From Saccoglossus kowalevskii (Eukaryota > Hemichordata > Enteropneusta > Harrimaniidae), in assembly GCF_000003605.2 (NCBI RefSeq), contig NW_003105605.1, forward strand, positions 316,450-328,628: a stretch of DNA of 12,179 nucleotides, written 5' to 3'. Under the pieces are notes generated by a model that was given only the letters and a program-made list of their open reading frames with translations, made no database searches and was not told where the DNA came from. This document shows, piece after piece, positions 1 through 9,700 of the stretch. A program made the translations under genes and the position numbers. Each line of letters begins with the position of its first letter. Within the stretch, counting starts at the first letter, position 1.

Positions 1-610
1 CACGTCATTTTTTTTTCGGATCAAGTTCGAAATAGCCGACTGGCGGCCATTTTGTTTTAAAGAATTCAGTTCTGGATCCGTATCCAAGACATGTCTGGAT
101 TGATCAAGTTCAAACTTCACACACACAAGGTACATCATGTCACAAATATGTATGTGCATTTGTTTCATGATCTCATTAACGATAGCCAAATGGGGGCCGC
201 TTTAAGGCCGAAAATGCATTGAAATCGCACATTTTCACCATTCCGGACCCGTATCTCAGTTATGCATGGATGGATTTTGTTCAAATTTGGTACATACATT
301 AAACATAATAGGACCTTGATGCACGTCTTTCTTTTTTTTTCGGATCAAGTTCGAAATGGCCGACTGGCGGCCATTTTGTTAAAGAATTCAGTTCTGGATC
401 CGTATCCAAGACATGTCTGGATTGATCAAGTTCAAACTTCACACACACATGGTACATCATGTCACAAATCGATATGTGCATTTGTTTCACGATCTGCTTA
501 ACAATAGCGGAATGATGGCCATTTTAAGGCCAAAACTGCATCAAAATCACAATGTGTTGTACATATGCAGGTGCATTTCGGTCATGATCTGCTTTGAATG
601 TATATGTCAC
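1..610. repeat. Tandem higher-order repeat, about 322 bp unit made of two diverged half-units
   Basis: The block TCTGGATCCGTATC occurs at 71 and again at 393 (322 bp apart). A diverged version, TCCGGACCCGTATC, lies between them at 242. A second anchor, GACTGGCGGCCATTTTG, occurs at 38 and 362, with diverged forms near 189 and 511 that end in TTTAAGGCC. So half-units of about 150-170 bp alternate in two types (A-B-A-B). The last is decayed and fades out near 600. The first copy is cut by the left edge, so the array continues outside. Several short open frames here are by-products of the repeat. Copies of the same half-type are about 90% alike by eye, while the two types are much further apart. 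Confidence 0.85.
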
Positions 611-1559
611 TCAAATATGAACGGAACGGGGACGTGTCATTGACAATGACTTGTAATTTACTATACTTGTACATTGATTTTTTGTGATCTCATTTTAATT
701 TTAATGACATCTCCTCCACATTTTTTGAAAAATAATTTTTATTGATAGTGAAAGTACCAGGATGTGTGACCTTTAGGGGTCATTCACATATCCTATTGAT
801 TTGCATGTACACCATACCTCCATGAGGTGGATACCACAACAGAGATTTTATTTTCACATCTAATTTTAATTTGCCATGGGATTAAAATTGTTCTGATCAG
901 ATTAAGTTTCTCTGCACTATCATCCTGAGTGTATTTATTTCTTCCTGAGTTGACAGTAAACACAGTAGTAGTATGTCAGGTTATTGGTTTTGTGGTTATT
1001 TTGTCCATAGCAACAATCCCACATAATCAGTTGTGGTCATAAAGGAGTTGTATATTAGACAAGTGACTAAGATTCTTTGGTGCAATATCATGTCAAATAT
1101 GTGAAGTTCAAGAGGGATCAAAAATTGCCTGTCTAGTGGTTTGAGAGTAAAAGTGATTGATCTTAGAATATCTCCTTATCAAGATATTCATGTTTAAATA
1201 GCGTGAGGAAATTTTCAAACATTCCAACTTAGTAAGTGCTCAGGGATAAGTCTAAAAATAGATTCACCAGCCTACAGGTACAGTCATTTTGTACAGTTAC
1301 TTGTCTCAACTACACATGCAATCATTTCTGCCGTTTTTGAAAACTATATTTATCCAAATAATTGGACCTCAAGTTGGACTTTAAAAATATAGTTGGTATC
1401 ATATATTGAAAAATCACAAAAAATATGCTACCGTCATATGTCAGGCATATGTTCATATGTTTGCCTGTTGTTAAATATACATTTCTGGGGGTGATGACAT
1501 GCTTTTAAATGATGACCATTTTTGCAGAACTCAACTCATGATTTGAAAATTGCTCTTAG
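611..1559. other. Non-coding stretch, nothing recognised
   Basis: AT-rich DNA with T-runs and stops in all frames. I see no exon with paired splice sites, no RNA gene and no repeat longer than simple runs. It probably lies within an intron or between genes. Confidence 0.5.
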
Positions 1560-1644
1560 CCGTTGTTGTCGAGAGAGGCGCAATTATTGTAGCCGAATCT
1601 GAAAAAAATTGGCCATTGACTGTTAAACAGTTAGTAGACGCAGG
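1560..1644 (+). CDS. Possible internal exon of an unidentified upstream gene
   Basis: Between an acceptor-like CTCTTAG (ending 1559) and a donor-like GG|GTGATT (1645) lies an 85-base open stretch. It reads VVVERGAIIVAESEKNWPLT, then VKQLVDAG. It holds several CpG dinucleotides in an otherwise CpG-poor region, and its composition is protein-like. It exits with GG. The next candidate (2277) enters with T, which would complete a Gly codon, so the two are phase-compatible. Weak points: the polypyrimidine tract is poor, an in-frame TGA sits just upstream, and the opposite strand is also open here. I do not recognise the family. Confidence 0.3.
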
Positions 1645-2144
1645 GTGATTTATTTCTAACTTTTTGAAATTACACTTGCTTGAATACAACTCATTATTTT
1701 TGCAAATCACCTTACATGTAAAAGATTGTATAAACAAATGGTTGTTTTGAAAACACTTTTTCCTAGTACTGCAGTATTTTATTAATGCCTGGTTTCATTT
1801 TTGGGATGTGTATATATCCATCATCAGAGTTACAATGTATAAGCCTTTTCTTGTTATAATAATGCTTGCAGTTTAGAATTGAAGTTTTACCTGCTTTTAA
1901 TGTATGCACTTGAAATCTCTTATCTTGGTTACCCAGGAATTGTCATGTACATGATAACTGGATGAATGTCTATTTCTGAATTGTCGTCGTTAATCTTGCA
2001 TATCTTAGCAACCACATGTCTTCAGAGCTGTGGATAATTACAACCTGGAAAACTTAATTTTTCCTTTTATTATTTATTCATTGTGTTCTTTTGTAAACAA
2101 ATGTTTAGAAATTTGGATTACGTAGAAAAATAATGAAAAAAATC

Positions 2145-2182
2145 CAGCTCATCTGTTAAACCATCATTGTTGTGATGAGCTG
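2145..2182. repeat. Short inverted repeat (9 bp stem, 20-base loop)
   Basis: CAGCTCATC at 2145-2153 is perfectly complementary to GATGAGCTG at 2174-2182. It is a lone hairpin with no known RNA family match that I can name. Confidence 0.5.
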
Positions 2183-2276
2183 TATGCATGTCTATTTTAG
2201 TGTCGAAACCTCCACCTGTTAGAACTAATATAGTGTGTTTTTTTGAAAACTGTAAATGTATCTTTTTTTTGCACAG

Positions 2277-2397
2277 TAACCTTAATTTGTTCAGTCAGAC
2301 ACTGGTTTGTATTGGGGAGTATTGTTCACTTCCATTGGAGTACATTTTGACTGCCGGTGCATGTACTGTAGATGTATACGTACAAGACCTTGACGAC
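2277..2397 (+). CDS. Possible exon of an unidentified upstream gene (3' border uncertain)
   Basis: After a T-rich tract and GCACAG (ending 2276) an open frame runs to a TGA at 2398. It reads NLNLFSQTLVCIGEYC, then SLPLEYILTAGACTVDVYVQ. Entry with one base (T) fits the two bases left by the candidate exon at 1560-1644. To join the exon at 2833 it would have to end in phase 0, for example before the GTATAC at 2371 or the GTACAA at 2377; neither is strong. It could instead end at the TGA. No polyadenylation signal follows closely. I do not recognise the protein. Confidence 0.3.
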
Positions 2398-2400
2398 TGA

Positions 2401-2832
2401 GCATAGTGACAGCAATGGTGTTCACCCCTTAGCAAAAAAAAATAGAATAGAATAGTATTTTATTGACACCGTAAAGAAAATATTACATATCTTTTTTGGT
2501 TCTGAACATCAATGAAGTTGAAATATATATTTGTTGTATACACACACATGAAGTATGCACTGCTCGATCGGTTTAGGTCTAGGCTGCTACCCATTATACA
2601 TACTATAGACCGTGACCTTTATATCTGAAGCATTATTCTGTAAATATTTGATTTTCAAGTTCTTCTACAAGTTTGTATTGTGGATTTTAATCACAGTCCA
2701 GTGTGCACAGGGATTGTATTTTTGCAAATAGTAAAGTGTTGGCCGGGACCAGGCAGCGAAATGATTTTAAATAATGGGATTAAAATTATAATAAGACTGC
2801 CCACTTGTACATGCCTTTTGTATTTTATGCAG
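2401..2832. other. Non-coding stretch with a short AATAG microsatellite
   Basis: An A-run followed by three AATAG units lies at about 2433-2456, running into TATTTTATTGACACC. An A-rich tail followed by short tandem pentamers is common at the ends of retroposed elements, but I cannot define such an element here. The remainder, up to the acceptor at 2831-2832, shows nothing else. Confidence 0.4.
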
Positions 2833-3042
2833 ACATTACCTGAGGCACAAACTGTCTCTTTTCTGTTACCAAGTGAATACAGATCACGTTTTTCACAAAT
2901 ATTATGCCAAAAGGGAAATAAAGTCACTGGGGAAATTCTTAAAAATGATTTTGACTCCTTGGAGCAGATCTGTCTGTGGTTTGGAAAGGTTTATGGTTAT
3001 CCTGCAATTAGTTCAATCATTTCTAACCCTAAATGCAGATAA
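2833..3042 (+). CDS. Probable terminal coding exon of an unidentified upstream gene
   Basis: The acceptor TTTTGTATTTTATGCAG ends at 2832. From there 69 codons are open (TLPEAQTVSFLLPSEYRSRF at the start, NPKCR at the end) up to TAA at 3040-3042. The peptide is well mixed and looks folded: LLPSEYRSRFSQIL, then EQICLWFGKVYGYPA. Stop codons follow, then two overlapping AATAAA hexamers 70-80 bases on and a GT-rich tract. That is the shape of a last exon with a short 3' UTR. The same frame stays open upstream to 2680, but that part looks like intron. I do not recognise the family. The opposite-strand frame is a shadow. Confidence 0.55.
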   Translation, partial: TLPEAQTVSFLLPSEYRSRFSQILCQKGNKVTGEILKNDFDSLEQICLWFGKVYGYPAISSIISNPKCR

Positions 3043-3111
3043 TATTATTGTATGTAAATAAGTCAACCTTTTGTAGGTTTAAATAATAATTCACTCACTG
3101 TGTTGAGAGCT

Positions 3112-3155
3112 AATAAATAAAGAGAGTACAAATATTACGTAGGTTGTCTTGTAAT
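3112..3155 (+). terminator. Polyadenylation signal and downstream GT-rich element
   Basis: AATAAA occurs twice with overlap (3112-3117 and 3116-3121), followed by a GT-rich tract around 3138-3153 (GTAGGTTGTCTTGT). Position and spacing fit the 3' end of the transcript whose last exon is 2833-3042. Confidence 0.5.
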
Positions 3156-3661
3156 TATAATAATAAGCTTCATTGAACTAGTATCCTCTTTGGAATTTTG
3201 ACAACATGGCGATAGAGAAAAAAAAAAGGTACATTATGTCAGATCAAGACATTCTTTTCTTAGTTTATGCCTTTCATTTGTAAACTTGCTCAATAATACT
3301 GTGACTAAAACTCGCCATACTTTTTCACATGGAGGAAATAATAATTGTAGGTCTCACATGGTCATTTGTTTCTTTCATATAAACCTGATGCCCAATACTG
3401 AGAAAAGTTACTTTTAGTTATAAAAATTTTGAATGCCAACATTTCCCACCTAATCTGTGTTCAACATTTCACATACTTTTATGTATTTGTTATATACCAG
3501 GTAATTTGTTTTGTTAAATTTAGACCAAGTATAGACACAATCTCACATTGGCTACAGGTCTTGATCCTTGTTTTTAATAAAAAAAATACATAAACGATTT
3601 TGTTTGTTATATTTTTTAGAAAGTTGTTTGAGTAAATAATAACTATTTTTTAATTTTTCAG
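3156..3661. other. Gap before NSUN7 exon a; no conserved first exon seen
   Basis: If the gene end at 3112-3121 is real, NSUN7 should begin in these 500 bases. I find no reading frame resembling the NSUN7 N-terminal region. The only start-like site is ACAACATGGCG at 3206, which gives MAIEKKK before a donor-like AG|GTACAT at 3229. It leaves phase 2, while exon a needs phase 1. The rest is AT-rich with scattered stops. Confidence 0.45.
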
Positions 3662-3720
3662 ATCAAGCCCTCCTGGAAGACATTCTCCTTGACAGCGGTT
3701 ACTATTCTTCCTATAGTACG
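3662..3720 (+). CDS. NSUN7: NSUN7 exon a (59 bases)
   Basis: The acceptor is TTTTTCAG (AG at 3660-3661) after a T-rich tract, and the donor is GTGAGT at 3721. The exon enters with two bases (AT) that finish a codon begun in a missing upstream exon; a preceding T would give Tyr, as in the human YQ pair. It then reads QALLEDILLDSGYYSSYST and ends on a codon boundary. Human NSUN7 has YQDILETILIDS at the same place, giving QxxLExILxDS in common. The short length makes this exon hard to find on its own. The support comes from two good splice sites, from phase 0 matching the next exon, and from ungapped alignment across the junction (SYST then PDEN, against STTI then PDHL). Confidence 0.87.
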
Positions 3721-6700
3721 GTGAGTTGTATTTTTTTTTAATTGTTCATGTTTTATGATCTGCTGCTAAATTTGAAAGACACAAAACATTTTAGTTGTTA
3801 TTTAAATTAGTCACCTCTTTTTTTATGCTGGACATTCCGCTGGGAATAGAGCATACTTTACTGAAGGCTTTTAAGATTAAATATTGCATGACAGTTGTAT
3901 TTGTTTGCCACTGTCAATTAGTTAATTATTTTTTAGATAAAACGAGACACACTATATATAACTACTACTTTTAATCAGATAATGACGTAATGCAAATATG
4001 GTAATTAGATCTGGCATCGACAAGTTGGATTCATATCCTATCAGTTGATTCCTTTTATGAGTCAAACTTAATTCATTGCAGTTAGGTTTGAAATTAAAAG
4101 AACTCATTTGTTAACCCAGGTGACATAGTTAGACTCAAACACAGACTTATTTACAACTACACATGCATTATCTAGATTATGATCAATGTATCACAACCAG
4201 GGGGCGAATAGCGTGACAGTCTTGTATGTCCTGACTGTAGAAACGTTTGTCATTTGCACAAATAAAGTATTTGTTTTGTCTGCACCAACTTTGGTTGATG
4301 CCTCACACATTAATATCTGTATGAAGTTAGAAAGTTCAGCCACCAATTGAGACATGGCAGTTAAATAACAAAATACAAAGTATTTACTACTTGGATTACA
4401 TGCTTCCCCAGAGTTAAAGCGAGAGGCTTGTCACCTGCGCACACACACAGGAATTGAGTCCCAAGCGACGATAACAACACACACTAAAAGCGCAAAAGCT
4501 CATGGGTGGACACTTGTAAACAATGACACGCTATGGCCATCTGACGCATGCACAGGTGATGACTCCCCCGCTTTAAATCTTGCATTGCAATGACACTTTT
4601 TCTGTTCTTTGGTGGATCCATAGTCTTGAAAGAGTCCTGGGTATTCTGTGTTTAAGGAATATGGAACATTCTTATCTATGCAGAGTGACAAGTGTAGCGA
4701 TGAAGATGAAATAACATGAATGCATACTTTCTCGGGTTTAGCAATTATATATACCGGTACTAGTCAGTTGCACATGATTGTCAGATTTGTTCTATAAGAT
4801 TTCATCTAAGGAAGTCATAGACATTCATTGGTAGCCAAATTTGTTTTTGTGATCAGTGAGACATCCTAAGGCAGTTTGAGCTATATCCAAGTTTTGCATA
4901 AAGCATGTTACTGCACATGTATGCAATGCATTATGGGAGAGAAATTCCAGTTTGGCATCTACTGAGTTACTGAGCATGCATGTATGTGCAAAGCCTTATG
5001 GGAAAGAAATTCAAATTGTGTACTTCTGAGCATGTCACTGGGCCTATGTGAAATGTATTATCATGGTAGAGAAATTCCCATTGTATGAAACTGAACTGAA
5101 AGTTCACTAAATAAAATGTCAATTTTTGGACCCATAATCAGACAAATAATTCTCCATTAACCTCCTTAAGTGCGCGTCACCACGATTACTTTACCTTAAT
5201 TCTTTATGTGCCTTTGGAGTTCTAATTTGTACTGATACTTTAACAGTAACAATGCATCAGCTTTAAAAACGACAACTTACTTTTGTAGCCAGGGAAATAC
5301 TTTATAGACATTGCAGGATGGTATATCCACAGCACTGAAATTTAGATCAGCGTGCAGCGATGTGTTAATTATAATATTAGATGTATATAATTGAGTAAAA
5401 ATCAACTCTGCTCCACTCTGGATGTGACTAATGGCTTCTATAGAAACCTGTTCAATGGTATTTGTAAAGCACCTTGATAAAATGTTTAAAGGTAAAAACT
5501 GTTTAAAGCACCACGTTTTGTACATGTGGTGCGGTGACTGTAATGCTTAAATACTATGCAAGGGCATTTTAATTCGAACAATATATAAAGTTCCCACTGA
5601 CTACAACATGTTCATTGTCAAGTGTAATGACCATTTAATTATGTATTTCAATATTTCAGGATTTGTAAAGATATGAAACTAATAATATGAGTAATACAAC
5701 TTTAATTAAAATGCGCATTGTGAATCAAAGAGCATTCCACTATGGTTTCTTGGACACCTGTACAATAAATAAATACTGTAAGCCACTTTCATTTTGCAAG
5801 GGATTGTTTAATCGTTAACAATCAGCTCCATTGAGTTGTATATATAAATTGTGAACATTTATGAGTATTAAAACGTCACAGTTTACAGTAAATAAAAGAC
5901 AAGAATATACAAAACATCCTGATATTTTCTTTTTTTGAAATGCATGTACTCAAATTGTACATAAATTCCCTGTCCATTTATTTAACCAACAAATACCTGT
6001 ATTATTTTGAAATACTCCCAGCACCAATTTACTTCTAGCTATACAGTCACAGTCACACTGGGGTATTTTATGTTTCTTACATGTAGTTGGTTCCCACCAA
6101 TAAATCTTCTAAATTTGTAAAGAATTCCGAAATAATCAATGTTTTCTGGTTACGCAATATCATGTCATTGGACTGACTACACATTTATCTTTATTAAAAA
6201 GAGAACAATTAGGTCATAAAGTGAGATAGTAGTTCTCATAAAGTTATTGTCCCATCTAACACCATTACATTACAACATTTCAATGCCTGCTAATGGGTAG
6301 TAAACATCAACTGTGGGAAAATCCTTGTTTGAATACTGACTTGCCAATAGGTATAATTGCAGCCATTTTGAATACAGTAGTCTGTGGTCATCCCGATGTG
6401 TTCTGCTATTTGTACATGTACTTAATGAACAGGTTTTAGCAAATAACTTTCATGACTGGTGCCACAAGTAGTGCAGGCCTCACTGGACCACTAAATATCC
6501 TCTGTATTCCGTTTCTACACTTTGAATCCAACCATTAACCTTTTCACCACCAGTTCCCTCTTTTTATCACAAATTCACAAAATAGTCTCGTTCATAGTCT
6601 GCACTTTCCTTCAGAAGATTGGAACAAAAATAGCCAAATTTTTGGAGTAAAAACTGAAAATTGATCCAAATTTTGTCCGTTGGCTCTAAAATTAGGGTTC

Positions 6701-9700
6701 ATTTCCAGAAATATTGAGAAAATATAAGAAAAAAGTGCAGAAAAATGTGGGCGAGAAAGTGGTGAAAAGTTTTACTAAACTGCAATTGACTGTATGTCTG
6801 TGATTGCAATGATAAGTTCATATGCACTTACAGTCATGACATACATAGGAATATACCCTGAAAGACAGGTGTGTTTACAAATATTTGGTTACCATAGTAA
6901 TAGAGATCAGAGTGCTACCAATTAATGTCAGAAAGCATAATAGTAGAAATCAATAATTTGACATGAACTTGTCATCCCAACGTGTGTGTACACATCAACC
7001 CCCAAGGCAGTTGGAATTACACATCATACAAATCAATATCCCGCTTCAATGAAATCCACTTTTTATGATGGTTTCTATGAGAAAAAGATCACTCACTAAA
7101 GTAACTATCTCATAGCAGTAGTAATTATTCCCATGCCAAATTAACAATTAATCTAAATTCTCTCACTTTGTAGACATATATGATTGACAATTGATGCCTA
7201 AGTATAATTTCTGACAAAAATTAATTAAATAGTATATTGTGTTCTTCACTTTGCTTTGGATAATTCTTAAATGACCAAACGACTTTTGATTATTTAAAAA
7301 GCATAATATATTCATTTGAAAAATAGAGCCTTGTGTATCTACGTGCTGATAGAAACTGTATATAATGATTGAATAGCTCACTTTGACAGAATTATACCAG
7401 TTTACTCAGTTAGTAGCACTTATGTAAATGACCAAAGTTTTTCAAATTAATATTTTAATGATCCAGTATACAATTAATGTAAATGTTTGTTTACATTGGC
7501 ATTTACAGATGCACTTCTAATAGAGCAAATATGGTACTAATTTTACCAAATACATGTACATGAAGAAGGATAGCAACACCCAACTTTCCAATGAAATGAA
7601 ATTTTCACCCCCAGCTATCATATTAGCTCTATTTGAAGTGCATCTCTGATTGAGGCTGTATGAGTAACAAACTTTCACTGGATTATTTATGCTCACATTT
7701 TAACACAACATTATTGACACAAGTACAGGTGCTTGTAATAAAGAAAATATGGTTGTAACACATTCCCATTATCTGTTCCTTGCAATCAACACTTTCGTGA
7801 CGGTTTCTTGATCAATATATTGATCAATGAGAGCTGCATTATACACAGCATGATCAATACTCACGGATGCTAAATATCCCCAGGGTTGGTCACTGGTCAT
7901 TTTTGTTGAATTTTGACAGCTGTTTTGTTTGGATTTTAAATTGCTCTGCCTCATTTCATGCTAACAGATCATCTTTATATAAAGTAACCCACTAATGAGT
8001 TAAAATATCATGGACTCAAAATATTCAGTTAACTCTACTTACTCTGATTCAACTTTTAAGCTATACTGTATTTGCACTGTAAAAGCACATCTCCACTAGA
8101 AGCGCACGTAAATCAAAAATTACACTTATTGTGTGCTGAATTTTTAAAATATGACTTATTTTGACCATAGATTCTAATAGACCAATCGTCCCAGGTATGT
8201 ATGGTAGCTGGTGTATTGTTGTTGTAAACCTTCATGGCTAGAACAACAAATACAGTTTTGTGGTAGGATTATATAAACAATAATATTTTTTGGCTAAAAT
8301 TCATATGATTTGATGGTTTCTATGGAATCCACATTTTGTGAAGGTCAAAAAACAACATTGAAATTTTCATTGTTACAAGTATTCCAATCTTTCTTTAACT
8401 CAAAATATTTACCTAGATTTTCCCTGCACACAAAGAAATTCACCGTACACTTTTTTTCTTCTTCATTAAATGCCATGACTGATTCTTGAAATGACTTTTT
8501 TTCTGTTAAAAATGTGTTTTCTATGTTTAAAAATGTATATATTTTATAAAAGTTTAATAAGTCTGACTCAGTGTTTTTTCTATAAAGTTATAATTGCAGT
8601 AAGCCAGCTTTTCAAACATCTAAATAGATATACCTGTCTATATGAGATAAGTGTTTGTGCTATCAAAACTAAAATCTTGTTGCCCATTTTTAATTAAAAA
8701 ATGAACAAAACAGCCCCAATGTTTGTTGTATATGGAGAATGGACAGTTACATCCCATGGGAGGTAACAAAAGAGTAAAAGCTTTTCCGAGTGCATGTACT
8801 GAAAGTGTGCTTGCTATCTCAAATTGAATGTCAATCGGAGTGAAGTTCAAGGACAAATCCTATTGTGATGTTCAAATATTATTTTAATAGCTCTGTACAA
8901 AAAGAACTCCCAAATAACACAGTATCTGTAGAAATTGAGAAAGTAGGAATTCACTGCAGGGTCATATAACTTGCGTTGTTGACTTATACAGATGATAAAA
9001 TAGCTTAGAATAGCTAAATTGTACATTATACATGAGTGGGGTTCATACTAGGGTAAAAATATTATATACATATATTAAAGTGGGCAGTACAAGAGAAGGT
9101 CGGCTTTAATATCATACAGGGAATTTTTCTAGAAAAAAACTGCAAGAGGGAGTACTGCAATTCAGCTACGCCACCAAGTAGGGGAGATAGGGTTCTTCCT
9201 ACCAGGGTGTGGAGTTTTTGATAATTCTGAGTTAAAATGGAGCATTCTGTGGCTTCCTTGGGGCCAAAACTATTATCAGACAGGTCACAGTTGAAGCCAT
9301 GTGATTCTCATAATTTATAAAACAAATTGATTATGACATGTAGCCAATGTGAAATTATATTTTTTTTTGTCTGAAAGTAACACAGAAATAATCAAAAAAT
9401 ACATACATGTATGTACAAATTGTTGCTCCAAAATCATGGCAGAACAAATTACAGCGTTCAAAAAGCTCAAAGACCAAGTAAATTTGTACCAACAAATTTG
9501 CAGTAGAAACAAAAAATAGTTTATACCAGTGAATTTGTTTTTAATGTGCATGTCCCAAATGTGCATTTACATAAATGACAGAGGTGTGTCTACGATCAAA
9601 ACAAATCGTATTTTCAATGTTCCAGTACACAATACATGCAACTGTTGGTTGGCATGCTGTTCTATGACAGTCAGATACGCTTCTAATAGAGCAAATACAA

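Noticed and set aside
262-643. Overlapping short open frames on both strands
   Set aside because: They lie in the tandem repeat and repeat its period; no coding character apart from the repeat itself.
3206-3228. Possible NSUN7 first coding exon (MAIEKKK)
   Set aside because: Good start context, but it is low-complexity lysine, its phase does not fit exon a, and it carries none of the conserved N-terminal sequence.
7163-7381. 72-codon minus-strand frame
   Set aside because: Low-complexity AT-rich translation with no splice or start support.
8491-8856. Open frames on both strands
   Set aside because: AT-rich frames without a convincing splice-site pair; one plus-strand piece (around 8716-8760) ends near a GTAACA but is too short to support.
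9315-9566. 83-codon minus-strand frame
   Set aside because: Composition follows the AT-rich DNA (Phe, Ile, Leu, Lys), there is no matching acceptor, and it overlaps a dispersed repeat.
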